Assembly (NCBI GenBank): GCA_037952775.1
Contig: JBANAY010000004.1
Span: forward strand, 5,084,001-5,148,000
Length of the DNA stretch: 64,000 nucleotides
Reading direction: 5' to 3'
From: Clonostachys chloroleuca
Taxonomy: Eukaryota; Ascomycota; Sordariomycetes; Hypocreales; Bionectriaceae
The position numbers and the translations under genes were made by a program. This document shows, piece by piece, positions 25,125 to 36,920 of the stretch. The notes below the pieces were generated by a model, which was not told where the DNA came from, did not search any database, and worked only from the letters and a program-made list of their open reading frames with translations. Every line of letters begins with the position of its first letter. Positions within the stretch are counted from its first letter, which is position 1.

Positions 25125-25595
25125 ATGTATATCCCTCTGCCCCTACCGCCTCTCCGGTCGTTGGCGCCGTATAAGCGTCTTGATCCGGGGAAGCGAGGCC
25201 AAAGCCAGAAGCAGATTCATGAACGCCACTTTCTGCACGAGGATGCTTCCATACAAATCGCAGTCAAGCGCCGTCAGTTCTCTGAAGATGGCACCAAGAA
25301 TGCGAATATACGGACAGGCCTCATAGTAGGTCTTGTCACCGCCTTTTTCCTCATCGGTGTCTGTATTTTCTGTTTCATGTATCGCTATACGATTCGTCTT
25401 TCCCACAGAAAACGGCACCGTAAACATCATCATCATCATCAGCATCATCATCACCGTAGCAGCAAGAGCTCCAAAGGAAGCTCTCGAAGTTCTGGTAGCT
25501 CGAAAAGCTCCGATGGAGGTGCTGCCGAAGCACCAACTGCAGCAGAAGCGGAAGCTGCGGATCCACCAGCTGCAGATCCGCCACCAGAGGGCTGA
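25125..25595 (+). CDS. Small single-pass membrane protein with a His-rich tail
   Basis: Not assigned to a family. 156 residues in one exon. About 65 N-terminal residues without a clear signal peptide precede one transmembrane segment (about 66-87: LIVGLVTAFFLIGVCIFCFMY). A basic and histidine-rich stretch follows (HRKRHRKHHHHHQHHHHR), then Ser/Lys repeats (SSKSSKGSSRSSGSSKSSD) and an Ala/Glu/Pro-rich end. The positive charges just after the membrane segment suggest the tail is cytosolic. The histidine run could bind metal, which is speculative. It converges on another single-pass protein gene 370 bases away. The start codon is uncertain. Whether it is a real gene rests on the membrane segment and composition. 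Confidence 0.55.
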   Translation: MYIPLPLPPLRSLAPYKRLDPGKRGQSQKQIHERHFLHEDASIQIAVKRRQFSEDGTKNANIRTGLIVGLVTAFFLIGVCIFCFMYRYTIRLSHRKRHRKHHHHHQHHHHRSSKSSKGSSRSSGSSKSSDGGAAEAPTAAEAEAADPPAADPPPEG

Positions 25596-25963
25596 AAACC
25601 GTCCCAGAAGGATTGAAAATTGTGCTATTACCGTACGTCTTTCCATGCTCTTTCTGCTTGTCAGCCCTGCTAACGTTTCTGCCACAAGTTACTTTCTTCT
25701 TAGTCCCCACCTTTGCGGGGTTTGACTCTGTATTATGGAAGCGATGTATCTTGTAGTTTGGAGTTGGGAGTCAATCCAAGGGAAACAGCCTCTGAAGGTT
25801 CCGTCTAGGAAGGAAAATGGGTCTCACATCTGGATTTTTTTGTCTATACTTTCACCTAATCGCCATCTTGACCATGACCTTTCTTGATACAATTCTTTCA
25901 AGCAATTGTGCCCATTTCTTCATCCTGACCGTCTCCAATTCCAAAATATCATGCATAGAAACA

Positions 25964-26776
25964 TTATGAGCCATCTTCCGTGGAGTTGGAACTCCCACTG
26001 CAATCTGTGAAAATAGGGCTCTCGGGAGGCCTTCGCGAGCCTCCAGGAGGTACCCCATGGCAGAATCTAAACAGAGAAGCATGTAGGGGATGGTAGTTGA
26101 TATCAGGATAATAGATTGCATCTGGGGGCAGATCCTGGGGCGCATCCATCGCAGTGGGGGCGTTATATGGATGGGGATGCCCCTGGCCATCAACGGGCAC
26201 CATCATGGGCTGCGAAAAAGGACCGCCAAACATATGCATGTCGCCTGAATATCGCATTTTCATCCGTTTTCTTTCTTTCTCCCTCCATTGGTGTCTTTCC
26301 AACTTTGCGAGTTTCTCCTCAGTTTCCTTTCGCCTCTCCTTTCGCTTCTTCTTCCTTTTCGCCTTCTCTTCCTCCAATCGTTCCTCCTCCTCCTCCTTTT
26401 CTTTCTTCTCCTTCTCCTTCTTTTTCTTCTTCTTCTCTTTCTCCCTTTCAACTTTCTTGGAATTATCAGCCTTTTGTCCACCTTTTTGGTATCTAAAGTG
26501 GATGGCAAGAATGAAGATCAATACTAGCAGGACGACGACAGCAACGACAATCCCAATAATGGTGCCTTCGTCGGAACCGCGTCTACTCAGATGAACACTC
26601 GTGATTCTATCCGAGGGATCGATTCGTGCCTTTCTAATTTTGGAAGGGTTACTGCTTAGAGAAGTACTAACAGATGCGGCGTCGCGAGGATGTGAGTCGA
26701 TGATCGAGGAGGCAGTGCCGGTGGGATCGTGTGCTCGGCCCTCTCCTTGAGATTGTCTGATACTCAGGGGCGCCAT
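25964..26776 (-). CDS. Single-pass membrane protein with a Lys/Glu coiled-coil tail
   Basis: No family recognised. 270 residues in one exon. The N-terminal 70 residues are Ser/Asp/Arg-rich (RITSVHLSRRGSDEG). One transmembrane segment lies at about 73-93 (IIGIVVAVVVLLVLIFILAIH). The following 85 residues are almost only Lys, Glu and Arg, a long charged helix or coiled coil. A Pro/His/Met-rich part follows (GGPFSQPMMVPVDGQGHPHP). The layout, a short outer part, one membrane helix and a charged cytosolic tail, matches the convergent neighbour. The last 50 residues are doubtful: another frame (to 25852) encodes a plausible helix (HDILELETVRMKKWAQLL), so a missed splice or frameshift is possible. 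Confidence 0.6.
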   Translation of the reverse strand: MAPLSIRQSQGEGRAHDPTGTASSIIDSHPRDAASVSTSLSSNPSKIRKARIDPSDRITSVHLSRRGSDEGTIIGIVVAVVVLLVLIFILAIHFRYQKGGQKADNSKKVEREKEKKKKKKEKEKKEKEEEEERLEEEKAKRKKKRKERRKETEEKLAKLERHQWREKERKRMKMRYSGDMHMFGGPFSQPMMVPVDGQGHPHPYNAPTAMDAPQDLPPDAIYYPDINYHPLHASLFRFCHGVPPGGSRRPPESPIFTDCSGSSNSTEDGS

Positions 26777-27548
26777 TTCATTTTGACCTTGATCTTAGCG
26801 CATATTTAAGCTGAGCTTCGTATTCTCTCTGTTGTTTTAGGGCAGATCCGATGAGGTTTGTAGAGAATCGCTTGCTCGCGCCAAATATATACTAGATTTT
26901 GATATTGTCGTTTGGTGCTGATGAATGGGGCGGTCCACAGAACTTGGCTATATGACCAGGTTTGGTCTCACATCCATATTGCTGGGGCAAACTCGTTCTG
27001 TATCATAATTCCAGTTGTTTGATCGTAGTCATGATGATTGTATGCCGCCGTTGTTGCCAGCGTACAAGCTCAGCCTCTCGCCGAGGGAGTGCGAACTGCC
27101 CAGCCAGGCCCAGGGTGACAGCTCAGTTCTTAAATCCTATCATTTCACCATCTATAGAGTTGTGCTAGGCCAGGGCATTACGAAATACGCCTAGTTTATT
27201 TCTCCCCCGTGCCTAAGAAGCCCGAGGGCGCAAATGCGTTGCACCCATCGTGACCGTTTATTGGCAAGGGAGGAAGCACATGATGACACAGAGGCGCTGA
27301 AACAAAGCACAAACTGTTGTCAATTCTATCAAGTGATTGCGCTCTAGTACTGCTGGATTATTGGCAAGCTTGCCCTTTACTTTCTCCTCTTTTCCATTGC
27401 CTTCTTCCGTTTCCGATCCTAGATGTGGTCTCCGTTCCCGCGTCTAAGCCAGTGACACTCTTACATATTCAATCGTAGATCCAACCCCGAATACCCGAGG
27501 TATTCAAATCTTGGGACTGACTGAAAGATTTCAGCCAAGGCGGCGAAG
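26777..27548. other. Intergenic, no gene seen
   Basis: Upstream side of the coiled-coil membrane protein. Only short frames without support. Confidence 0.4.
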
Positions 27549-28276
27549 TTACCCTTCCAGATCCTTCCATTGACTCCTCTCCGCCCTCCTGGCATGTTCA
27601 AGGATGTTCTCCATCGTAGAAATGTAGTAGTCCGTAGCCTCTTTAATGTGCTCGCAGTATTTCTCGCTTTCATCGCTCCCTTGATCTTCGACTAGAATCT
27701 TGGAGAGAGCTTTGGATCGCTCTTTAATGGCAATGAGTAACGTTGGTATTCTAGGATTCGTCTCGTCGCCCGGCGTAGTGGTGACAGGCAGTGTCCTGAC
27801 CGGCTCTCCTTGTACCTCCTTGGCCAGTTTGCCCGTGTCCGATGCTCGGTCACTGTCGTAGGTTGATGACGAACACAACTTTGCTTCAGATATGTCGGGG
27901 GATATTCCGGAAGGCACTGGTCATGCTTGGCAGCGACCTGTGACGAAGCATCTTTGTAGTCTGGGAGGGGCGAGGACCTGGGCGAAGACGTGGGTGAGAC
28001 TGGATAGTTGTAGTGGCAGCCTATCGTGATTGTCTCCGGGGGAGATGGCGAGCCTTTCCTGTATCGATCTTTGTGTTTATTTCCACGGTATGCGTGCCAT
28101 CGCCGAATGATGCATTCAATTATTTGGCAATTAAAGGGGACAGGACTCGGGCAGAAATAGGTGGCTGTCTCTTCCGACGCCGAGGATTGGAAATCGGCAA
28201 GCGCTTTACTTGGAGGAACGGCGCTGGAGCATTGCGGTGTGGTGAAGAACCAGGCGAGCCTCTTTGACCTTCTCAT
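27549..28276 (-). pseudogene. Hypothetical protein, frame broken near a C run
   Basis: No family recognised. The first part reads from ATG at 28276 as a basic, Pro/Ser-rich sequence. Around 27898-27905 the frame that looks coding changes. Downstream, a helical Glu/Lys-rich end (KERSKALSKILVEDQGSDE, then EKYCEHIKEATDYYISTME) runs to the stop at 27549 in another frame. I found no GT-AG pair that joins the two in phase. A run of C (about five) at the switch makes a one-base loss or a sequencing error likely. The gene may be real, broken, or an artefact of two unrelated frames. Confidence 0.35.
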
Positions 28277-29630
28277 TGTCTGAGTCGCCGTGCCCGCGGG
28301 GAGTGAGGGACTGGGGATGGTCTGTCGTCTTGGTCTGTCCTTATCCTGGGGGTTGAACTTCTTTTACAGTCACATCTACAGTAACGGTTGAGTCTAATTT
28401 GATCCGATTGATTGATGATAAATGTGTGAATAGATCTTGGAGCATGGATACCAATTCCGAGTGTCTGATTCACCAGTAAGTGAACTGGCTGTGAAGATGC
28501 AAGATGTTGAGCTGGGGGTGTATGAGCACAAATAGCGGTCACTTAGAAGCAAACGGACAGCTAGAAGCTGATCCTGATGCCATATTAAAGTATGTATGGG
28601 TTCTGTTTTCAGATCGAAACAATTGGAGATGATTGCGCTCTCTAGTATTGGTCTTCATTTCGAATCTTCACGCTCTGGAGTCTGGCAGTGAAAGAGCTAC
28701 TTACCGGAGGCTCCGTGAAGATATCGTGACGAATGGCATATGCCTAGACAATTGCGAAGACATAAGGCCCTCCTGCCACATATTGGATCTGCCATACTGG
28801 ACGAATTGGCTTGCTCTGTTGGTCGCCAGAGAGCCTGCCTATGCATACGGCTTGATGACAACGCGGCGATCCTCAGGGCAAAGCTCACCCATATTAAACA
28901 AGTTGATTTTTGTGACTTAAATTAGGGTTATCTGATACAATCGCATCAAGCCAGTGTGGAATTCTGGTTATCTTGCTGTCGAGTTTACTCTTCTTTCCGT
29001 ATTCAGATCAGCGATACGGAATGCCGGAGCGAACCAACTTAGTGACCTTTATGGTGTACATACTATTTTCCCATCTCACACCAATGATATATCTGGGGGT
29101 TTGGTAATTGTTTGGATAAGCTACTGCATCAGCCTCTCTACAAGTTTGCCGAGGCTAGATAAGTTCTTTGGATGGTGGGTAAGAATGTTTGGCTATCCCC
29201 AATGCAAACTAAACACGATTTGCACTTGATGAGCAGCGAATGAAGGTGCATATCATGCTGCCCTGCTGCTTGAATGACCGATCATGAATCGCCAGTTTCC
29301 ACTCATCCTATACTTGGGTGATTCTGTAAATGATGAAGACTTGACCTTTTACCCGGCCCATGATGATCATCGAGGAGGCATTGGAGCATTGGAGGACGCG
29401 GATCTCGCCGGTAAGCGAACACTAATGCACCAGTGGCTTCCAATGTGCATTAGAGGCTGAATTCTAGATAGATAGGACAGGTGGGATGACACACACTCGT
29501 GGGAGACGGACGTACATAAGCCATTCTCAGCCCTGACGGGGGATGTCCCGCAATCAACGCCTCATCTGCCGAAGCAGTCACCCAGGCCTTGCCCTCGACG
29601 CCCCCGTGGGGAGCAGGACCTGCTTGGCTC
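28277..29630. other. Intergenic, no gene seen
   Basis: Short frames only. AT-rich from about 28,900 to 29,250. Its right end merges into the regulatory region of the urea permease. Confidence 0.4.
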
Positions 29631-29631
29631 C

Positions 29632-30183
29632 TGATAAAGACCCGCGATGATTAATGAATTGCCTTGTCTCCGTCTGGAGCAAGGCCTTATCAGCGCGACC
29701 CCGGATCCTTATCAGCCAACCCCACCCGTTTGATTGCAACGCTGCTGATGACAGTAAAGGTTATGACAGAAACTTGCCTCCTTATCTCGCGCTCTCCCAG
29801 TTCCAGCTGTGATCGTCGACGAATCACGAACTGCACGGCGGCCTCTCCCCCGGGCGAGGTGTGTGCCGGGATTTCCCTATCATTCACCTCAGCCATCCCC
29901 AGACCGGATGCTACCTCGATAGAGTTTACCCTCTGGGCCTTGCAGCAGATGCCGAATCAACTCGACGAGCCTTATCAACCAGTAAGCTCACCATCTTCGA
30001 AACTCTGCTAACAAACCCCTCTCCCCCCGAGAGATGACATCGCTGCGCGTACGGAGATCTGGCGGCCGAAATGGGCGGGGAGGTGATATGATGGGGGCAG
30101 TTATCATGAGCATGAATTGTTATATAGTTTGAGATCGCCTCGCATTGCAGATCATCTCATTTGAAAGTTCCAAAAGGTGATAG
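29632..30183 (+). promoter_or_regulatory. GATA-factor site cluster before the urea permease
   Basis: At least seven HGATAR-type sites in about 550 bases: TGATAA 29632-29637, and on the other strand at 29686-29691, 29708-29713, 29781-29786, 29971-29976 and 30101-30106, plus TGATAG at 30178-30183. Fungal AreA/NIT2 factors bind such sites, often in clusters, and activate nitrogen-source genes when preferred nitrogen is scarce. Urea permease genes are known AreA/Gln3-type targets in other fungi, so site and gene agree. Binding is an inference. Confidence 0.6.
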
Positions 30184-30290
30184 AACATACTTTGAATAAT
30201 ATTGAGCATATCTGAACCCAGTCCCAAGCTTGGCCAAGGAATTGCCTGATTCCCACCTCCACACCTTCTCACGCACTCATCGACAAAGAT

Positions 30291-32847
30291 ATGGCAGGCG
30301 GAGGCGGAGCGTCCTCGGGCGCCATCGCACCCCCTCTGAGCCAGGCCTATGGCTATGGCATCGTTGTTGGTCTCGGGTTCCTCTTCGCCCTGGGAATGAT
30401 AGCCACGACCTGGGTTCTGAAACGGTAGGCTGATTGCCCATTGCCTACTGGGTTATGCTTTTGGCTCACACATTGCTCTCATATTCACAGGTACAACAAT
30501 GAGAAGCAAACGTCGGAGATGTTCAACACGGCTGGTAGAACTGTCAAGTCAGGTCTGGTTGCTTCTGCTGTCGTGTCTAGTTGGACATGGGCCGCGACTC
30601 TCCTCCAGTCTTCTGGAGTGGCATACAGATATGGTGTATCTGGACCATTCTGGGTAAGAAATTTCCCTCCACCCCATCACAAACTATCCTCATGATTGAT
30701 ATCATGTTGATGATATGTGGGTGTACGTGGGAGAAACAATAATTAATCGCTTGCACAGTACGCTTCCGGAGCCACTGTCCAGATCATTCTCTTCGCAACT
30801 CTGGCTATCGAGCTCAAGAGACGAGCACCCAACGCGCACACCTTCCTTGAGGTCATCCGCGCTCGCTACGGTACGTAAATTTTCTCCCAGACAACTACTT
30901 CGTATCTTGCCCTTCTAAGTCCTGTTACCTTGAACGTGGCACTGACCCCCGAGAATAACAGGCCGTGTCACTCACTGCGTATACATCTGCTTTGGATTGT
31001 TCACCAACATTTTGGTCACCGCTATGCTGCTGACAGGTGGTTCCGCTGTTGTAACATCTCTCACGGGCATGCACACTGCCGCTGCTTGTTTCCTCCTACC
31101 TCTTGGAGTTGTTCTTTACACCATGTTCGGAGGGTAAGTGTTCTGTGACCGAGTGTGTCTTCTCAAGACTTGACTAATATGACGCCCTCTGTCAGAATCA
31201 AGGCGACGTTCCTCACTGACTATGTACGTAATACCAACCGTTCATCTTGACCGCATGCAATGGCCAGCCGTGACTAACTTGCTCGGGCTCCAGGTTCACA
31301 CCGTCGTCATCCTCGTCATCATCCTCATCTTTGCACTCACCGCGTACGCCACTGGCACTGAATTGGGCTCCCCCTCCGAAGTGTACGACAGGCTCGTGGA
31401 AGCCGCTGCCTCGCACCCCGTTGAAGGCAACGCGGAGGGATCATACCTCACCATGAGGTCCAGAGAGGGCATTATATTCTTCGTGATCAACATCGTCGGC
31501 AACTTCGGTACAGTGTTCATGGACAACGGTACGTGTGACCATCTCCGTCCCTAACCTCATCACGAAGCATCCGTCGTTGCTGACTACTGGTACTCCAGGT
31601 TACTACAACAAGGCCATCGCAGCACACCCAGTTGCTGCCCTGCCCGGGTACATCATCGGAGGCCTCTCCTGGTTCGCAATTCCCTGGCTGTGCGCCACTA
31701 CCATGGGACTGAGCGCCCTGGCTCTCGAGAGCAGCCCGTCCTTCCCGACCTACCCCGACCGCATGAACGCGGCCGATGTGTCTGCCGGTCTTGTGCTGCC
31801 GTACGCGGCGGTTGGCCTGCTCGGCAAGTCTGGCGCCGTCTGCACCCTGATCATGATCTTCATGGCTGTGACCTCCGCCGCCTCTGCTCAACTTATTGCT
31901 GTGTCTTCCATCTTCACCTATGATATTTACAAGTATGCTCTACCTCTGGATCTTCATCACTAGCTAACCTTCGGCTAACTTGTTATTTCAGGACCTATAT
32001 TAACCCCCAGGCCTCAGGCCAGCGTCTGATCGCCATGTCTCACTCTTCCGTTATTCTATACGGAGTCATCATGGCCGGATTCAGTGTTGGGTTGTTCTAC
32101 GCCGGCATTAGTATGGGATGGCTCTACGTGTGGATGGGCGTCATGATCTCTGCGGCCGTCATCCCAGCCGCCCTCACGCTTCTCTGGTCGCGCCAGAACT
32201 GGATCGCCGCTGCCGTCTCCCCGGTCCTCGGACTCATCTTTGCCCTCATTGCCTGGACCGTTACCTGCGCCAAGGAGTACGATGGCGTTCTCACGGTCGA
32301 GACACTCGGGTCCAACAACCCAATGTTGGCAGGGAATGTCGTCGCCCTGCTCAGCCCCGTCGTCCTCGTTCCCGTGCTGACTTTCGCCTTTGGCGCCGAC
32401 AACTATGACTGGGCGTCTATGGCTGCTATTAAGCAAGGCGACGACGTTGACTCATCGGACATGGTCATTGAAGATTCGGAGAACGGACCGGTTGCTGGAT
32501 TCGTCGTCGTGGCCCCCGAGGAGGACAAGGCGAAGCTCAACAAGGCCTCCAAGGTGGCCAAGATCATGACCGTGTGCATGACCCTGGCCTTCCTGGTCCT
32601 CTGGCCGATGCCCATGTACGGCTCGGCCTACGTCTTCTCGAAGCCCTTCTTCACCGGCTGGGTCACGGTGGGCATCATCTGGCTGTTCGGAAGCTCCATC
32701 GCTGTCGGTCTCTTCCCCCTCTGGGAGGGGCGGCACAGCATGGTTCGCGTGTTCAAGGGCATGCTCGGCAAGGGGTCGAAGTCGTCTGGCATGACGGTGA
32801 CGGAGGAAAAGGTCATCGACGACGAGAAAGAGGGAGATAAATCTTAG
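30291..32847 (+). CDS. DUR3: Urea permease, DUR3-type sodium:solute symporter family
   Basis: Predicted plasma-membrane urea (and possibly polyamine) uptake protein of the SSS superfamily. Eight exons hold phase: 30291-30424, 30491-30653, 30759-30870, 30962-31133, 31196-31223, 31294-31528, 31599-31932 and 31992-32847; 677 residues, near the usual family length, with many hydrophobic helices over the whole chain. Family blocks seen: [20 protein letters not shown] then [73 protein letters not shown] then [16 protein letters not shown], and [17 protein letters not shown] hydrophilic loop rich in Asp/Glu lies near residue 530. No stop or frameshift is seen. The GATA cluster upstream suggests nitrogen control. 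A paralogue with another substrate cannot be excluded. Confidence 0.95.
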
Positions 32848-33291
32848 AAGAAAGATTAGGCAAACTGGATAGTCAAAGATGGTTCTCTTTAATCTTTAAT
32901 TATTGAGTAGAAATGCTGATAGCTGCCAATATACATTCTGGGCGCTTATTTTCGTATCCATATCAAGTGAAAAAATAGTAATGGACAATTAACTCTCGCA
33001 GAACTAGACGAACGAGATCGCACGAAGAACGGAAATGGCCTCCAGTCACTTGGTGACTTGGCATCCAAAACACAGACCGTGAGGATAGAGAGATGGAAGT
33101 GAACAAAATTCGTGCGTGGGTATATAATTCATCAAACCGACTGCGAGTCAAACATACACACAGCTTGAACTGCGTACTCTAGGATATCTCGGAAATACCA
33201 ACTGCCTGCATACCAAAACGCCAGAGGGAAAAAAGGGAAACAAAAGGAGGAAGGGCGACAAGAGAGAGAACTTCATTCAGAGATCGCATGT
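32848..33291. other. Convergent intergenic region
   Basis: Between the permease stop and the stop of the minus-strand oxidoreductase. AT-rich, no gene. Presumably 3' UTRs. Confidence 0.5.
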
Positions 33292-34466
33292 TCAAGCAGC
33301 AGGCTGCCTGGTCTTGCCGTTCACGTAACTCTGTGCATTGTCAACAAACAGTCGTCGCCCCTTGAACATGCTGACGAAGAAGCCGGGAATCTTCCAGTTG
33401 CCGATCTGACCCGACGCACGCCATCGGCCAAAGCAGAAGAAGATGATGGTCTTGTTGGTCGGGTGGTATACTTCCATTGAAGATCCCACGCCAGTCAGGA
33501 CGGCCTCGAGAGCGTTGATGAGGTGCCCGGTCTGGCCCTCCAGAGCAACGAGAAGCTTCACCTCTACGTTTCCGACGTCGCCGATCCCCCAGATGTTCTG
33601 TGTTCCCTGCACACGAAGGGTCTGGTCGAGCTTTAGGTTGCCTTCCCAGTCCAGAAACTCCTGGGGGATGCAGGCATTGTTCACGACGACGCCGTACAGT
33701 GGGAGGAACAAGTCTGCATAGATAGTGCCCCCCTGGAGAGATGGATGGCTCTCTTATCCCCATCTTCGCTCTTCTCAGCCCGGTTATGATGGATGATCTT
33801 CACCCCAAGCTTGAGCAGGTCCTTCTCGGCGGTCACGCGCACGTTGTGCGTCTGATCAGCCAACACGAGGTCGCTATTCGCGACCAGGGTGATCTCCTTG
33901 GACCGTCCGTAGTGAGAGGCGAGCTCCCCGGCCACCTCGACGGCGGTGGGCCCCGCTCCGCCGACGACAATGGACCTGGCCGAGGCGACCTTGCCCTGCA
34001 GATCGTGGAGTGCCGCCAGGGTCTCGGCGTGGTTCCCTACCGCCTTGAGAGGCAGGTTGTGGAAGACGCGGGACCCGACGGCAACGACCAGCTGGTCGTA
34101 GGCGATCTCCCTCAGGTCCTCGCCGTCGCTCAGCTTGGCGGCCTCGCAGTCGCCCAGACGGACGATGACGGTGTTGGACTGAGGCTCGATGGCCTCGGCG
34201 GTCGCGAGGACGAACTCGAAGGCGCTGGGAGGGTACTTGGCGAAGGCCGGGGCGATGGGGACGAAGAGCTCGTCGTCGGTGAGGGTGTTTGGGATGATAC
34301 CGCGCGGGGCGGCAATGTTCCAGAAGAAATGGGTGTTTGGGGACACGAGGACGACCCTCAGCTCGGGGACCTTGGGGAGGACGTGCTTGAGGAGCTGGTG
34401 GGTGAGGGTGATGCCGGCCCACCCCGCGCCGAGCACGACGATGGTCTTTGTTTCAAAGTCTTGCAT
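33292..34466 (-). pseudogene. AIF-like FAD/NAD(P)H oxidoreductase with a one-base frameshift
   Basis: Resembles the AIFM2/AMID-type pyridine-nucleotide-disulfide oxidoreductases, which pass electrons from NAD(P)H through FAD. The FAD-binding fingerprint VVLGAGWAGITLTHQLL is at residues about 10-26 and the NAD-binding one SIVVGGAGPTAVEVAGELAS at about 165-184. The frame then breaks at a C6 run on the plus strand (33728-33733): KRAIHLS must shift to continue as GGTIYADLFLPLYGVVVNN. The rest, with NIWGIGDVGNVE (second FAD contact) and a C-terminal membrane-associating part, is intact to the stop at 33292. No intron signals explain the shift. It is either a young pseudogene or a homopolymer sequencing error, and the otherwise perfect conservation makes the error quite possible. 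Confidence 0.8.
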
Positions 34467-36920
34467 AATTATCTAGCTCAGAAGTATGTGTGTTGCAGGA
34501 AGTTGGCAGTGAAAGAAGATAGGGTATGAAAGTGAGATGTCTGGTATGTATTTTTCTCTTGTTCAGGTTCCAAGCAAGGGAGTAATCCGGGCTCGCTGTT
34601 GATAACACATAAAGAATATGATGGAATCTCGGCTTCTTTTGCCCAGAACTACCAGACAATAGTTAAAGAACCCCAGAATTCGGAATACAAGGCGAATATA
34701 CTTATGTGGCCCTTGAGGTGAGAGATGCTGGCCTTGCGGCATAAAGATGAGCGAGTCCACGGCTCGATATGCAAGGACACTTAGACGTTATGTACCCTAA
34801 TGCTGGAGACGGCGAGCTGGGGGTCGACCCAGCTGCGATCGAGAACAGTCCAACCCGAGAAAGCGGGACAAATCGCGTTGTGAGGCCATGGCAAAGTCGA
34901 CGGCCAGATGTAAGTGAGTGGTTCGAGCTTGCTCAGCTTCTGGGTCGACATTCAAGTCCGAACCCGGGGCCTCCTGGACTCTCAGCCGTGTGGGCCGGGA
35001 GGAACCCTGATCCCATCCCGCCATCCAAGGGCCAGACTCCAGAAATCGGCTCGTCGAGGCTCTATTTTGCGCCTCTCCATTCGCTCCCCGACTTCCACTC
35101 CCTCGGATATCCAAGTTTGCTCGCATGTGGCTCTTTGATTATACGCAGTTGACTCATTACACGTATCTCTTTTCTTCAATTGACCAAAAATCACAGCGGA
35201 TTTCTATCAAGATGTCCCGAACCAAAGTACGGAATAGGACGGGATCTGAGGATGATGAACCGCAGGAAGTCCACTATCACTCCTACACCGGTGTTCGCAG
35301 GCGGCATTCCTAGTCCCTTCTGTTCGTCCCTTCTCGTAGACTGCATGCTGCTGCATCCCATATGTATGGCTTACCTGTGCTAATGCAGGGACAGCGCCGT
35401 TCACATGCAGCTAAGGATGCCTCTGCTGATAGAAAAAATTCTCTCCTCCGCCCAACACGTCCTCTTGGGGCAGAAGCTGAGATTTTCTCCGTCCAATGTT
35501 TTCTCGTCAGGCCCCCTGTCGTCAGGTGATTTCCCTGCCGCCCCCCTGTCATGTCAATTCATGCAATTGTGACAGCCCCAAACCGGCCCCGAAGCTGATG
35601 GTGACAAAACCTTATCACGGATCGCTATGCGTTCTTCAACCAGGGGCCAGGCCGTTTTCCATGCCCTGGAATGTCATCTTTATAAGCCTTGCACAGCAAA
35701 AATTTGCTCGGAGGTCCGATTCCCAGCCGGCCGAGTCCAGGTGGTGATTGGCCGTGCTGCTGTTCCGACGAACCCGACAGCTTCCCAGCCTCTGTTCCGA
35801 GTAATTACCATTTGATTCCACATGCACTCTGCCGTGGATTGATGGCCAATTGGCCAACTAGCCAGTTCTCAACGTCTTGGCGACCGGCAACGACCCGGAC
35901 TTCTCCAGGAGACTGCGTTTCAGGGAAGCCGAGAATCCTGTTCCACTCTCCATCACCTCAGGTTTTGCTTCTCCGCGGTGTTGTTCTTCCCCAGCACGCG
36001 CGTAAACGATGAGATGAAATGGTTCGCAAATAGCTCCTTCAGGATGCTTGTTTGCCACGTTGATTTTCTCAAGCATGTGGTGGCATGGCCCCAGACTACC
36101 CCTGGTTTACCTTGCGCCAACTCCGGCTGTCGTAAAGATACATACTGTGCCAAATTGTAGTTCGCTCAGCCCGAAATGCCATTTCCAGAACGCCCGCTCC
36201 CCGGATATTTGTTCTTGCTAGGGTGATGTGGCAAGCCCTTCCTTCACACTAAAACCGTCGCATCTCCTCCAACATAGCCTGACTACGGGTAACGTGAGCG
36301 TGCTAAAGAGCGGGAGGGGAGGTCTAGTCTACTGATTTTGGAAGCGCAGAGATCAAGGGCAAGGGTCAACCATCCTTCTGGGTCGCGCTAGTCCTGGGGG
36401 TTGGCGGATGCCTTGATGTTGATTCGTGTTTGTTGCTTGTTTTCTTTTGTAATATTGATTTTATCTGGCTTTTTGCCATTATTAGGAAACTTCTCCATGT
36501 TGAAGAGTTGACTGTGGCGTGAGCGGCAACCATATCGGTCGGATGAGTCTTCCATCTGCTTCTCCGAGGAATCACACAGTGTTTCAACCAACACTCACTC
36601 AACGATATCACATTTTTGACCTGAAACCATGTTTTATGGGTACAGATTAAATCTTTTTAGAAGATGAAGCATATTAGCTGCGGTAATGACCTTGGATACT
36701 ACACTAACCCCACCGCCCAGGAAGCCACATGAAGATATCACCCTGACGACCCCTTCCCCGTAGTCGCCCTTGCCCCGGGAAGCATATGACTTAGGACTGG
36801 GGTTGACGGGTCTAGCTCAAAGTTGTCAATGGGATGTAGGATGATCCGGCACAGTGTTTTGCCAGGGATAGCAGATCTTACCACTAATGTATTCCAGCAT
36901 GGAAACCCTGCCTAGTTTTA
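34467..36920. other. Intergenic, no gene supported
   Basis: A short frame at 35211-35313 (MSRTKVRNRTGSEDDEP start, C/T-rich leader) might be a first exon, but I cannot extend it. Otherwise only short frames. Confidence 0.35.

Noticed and set aside
25429..25456. CAT trinucleotide run as a microsatellite
   Set aside because: It is explained by the histidine run of the membrane protein in the same frame.
34910..34990. GGTTCGAGC and GGGTTCGGAC as tRNA T loops
   Set aside because: No matching stems or acceptor arms on either strand.
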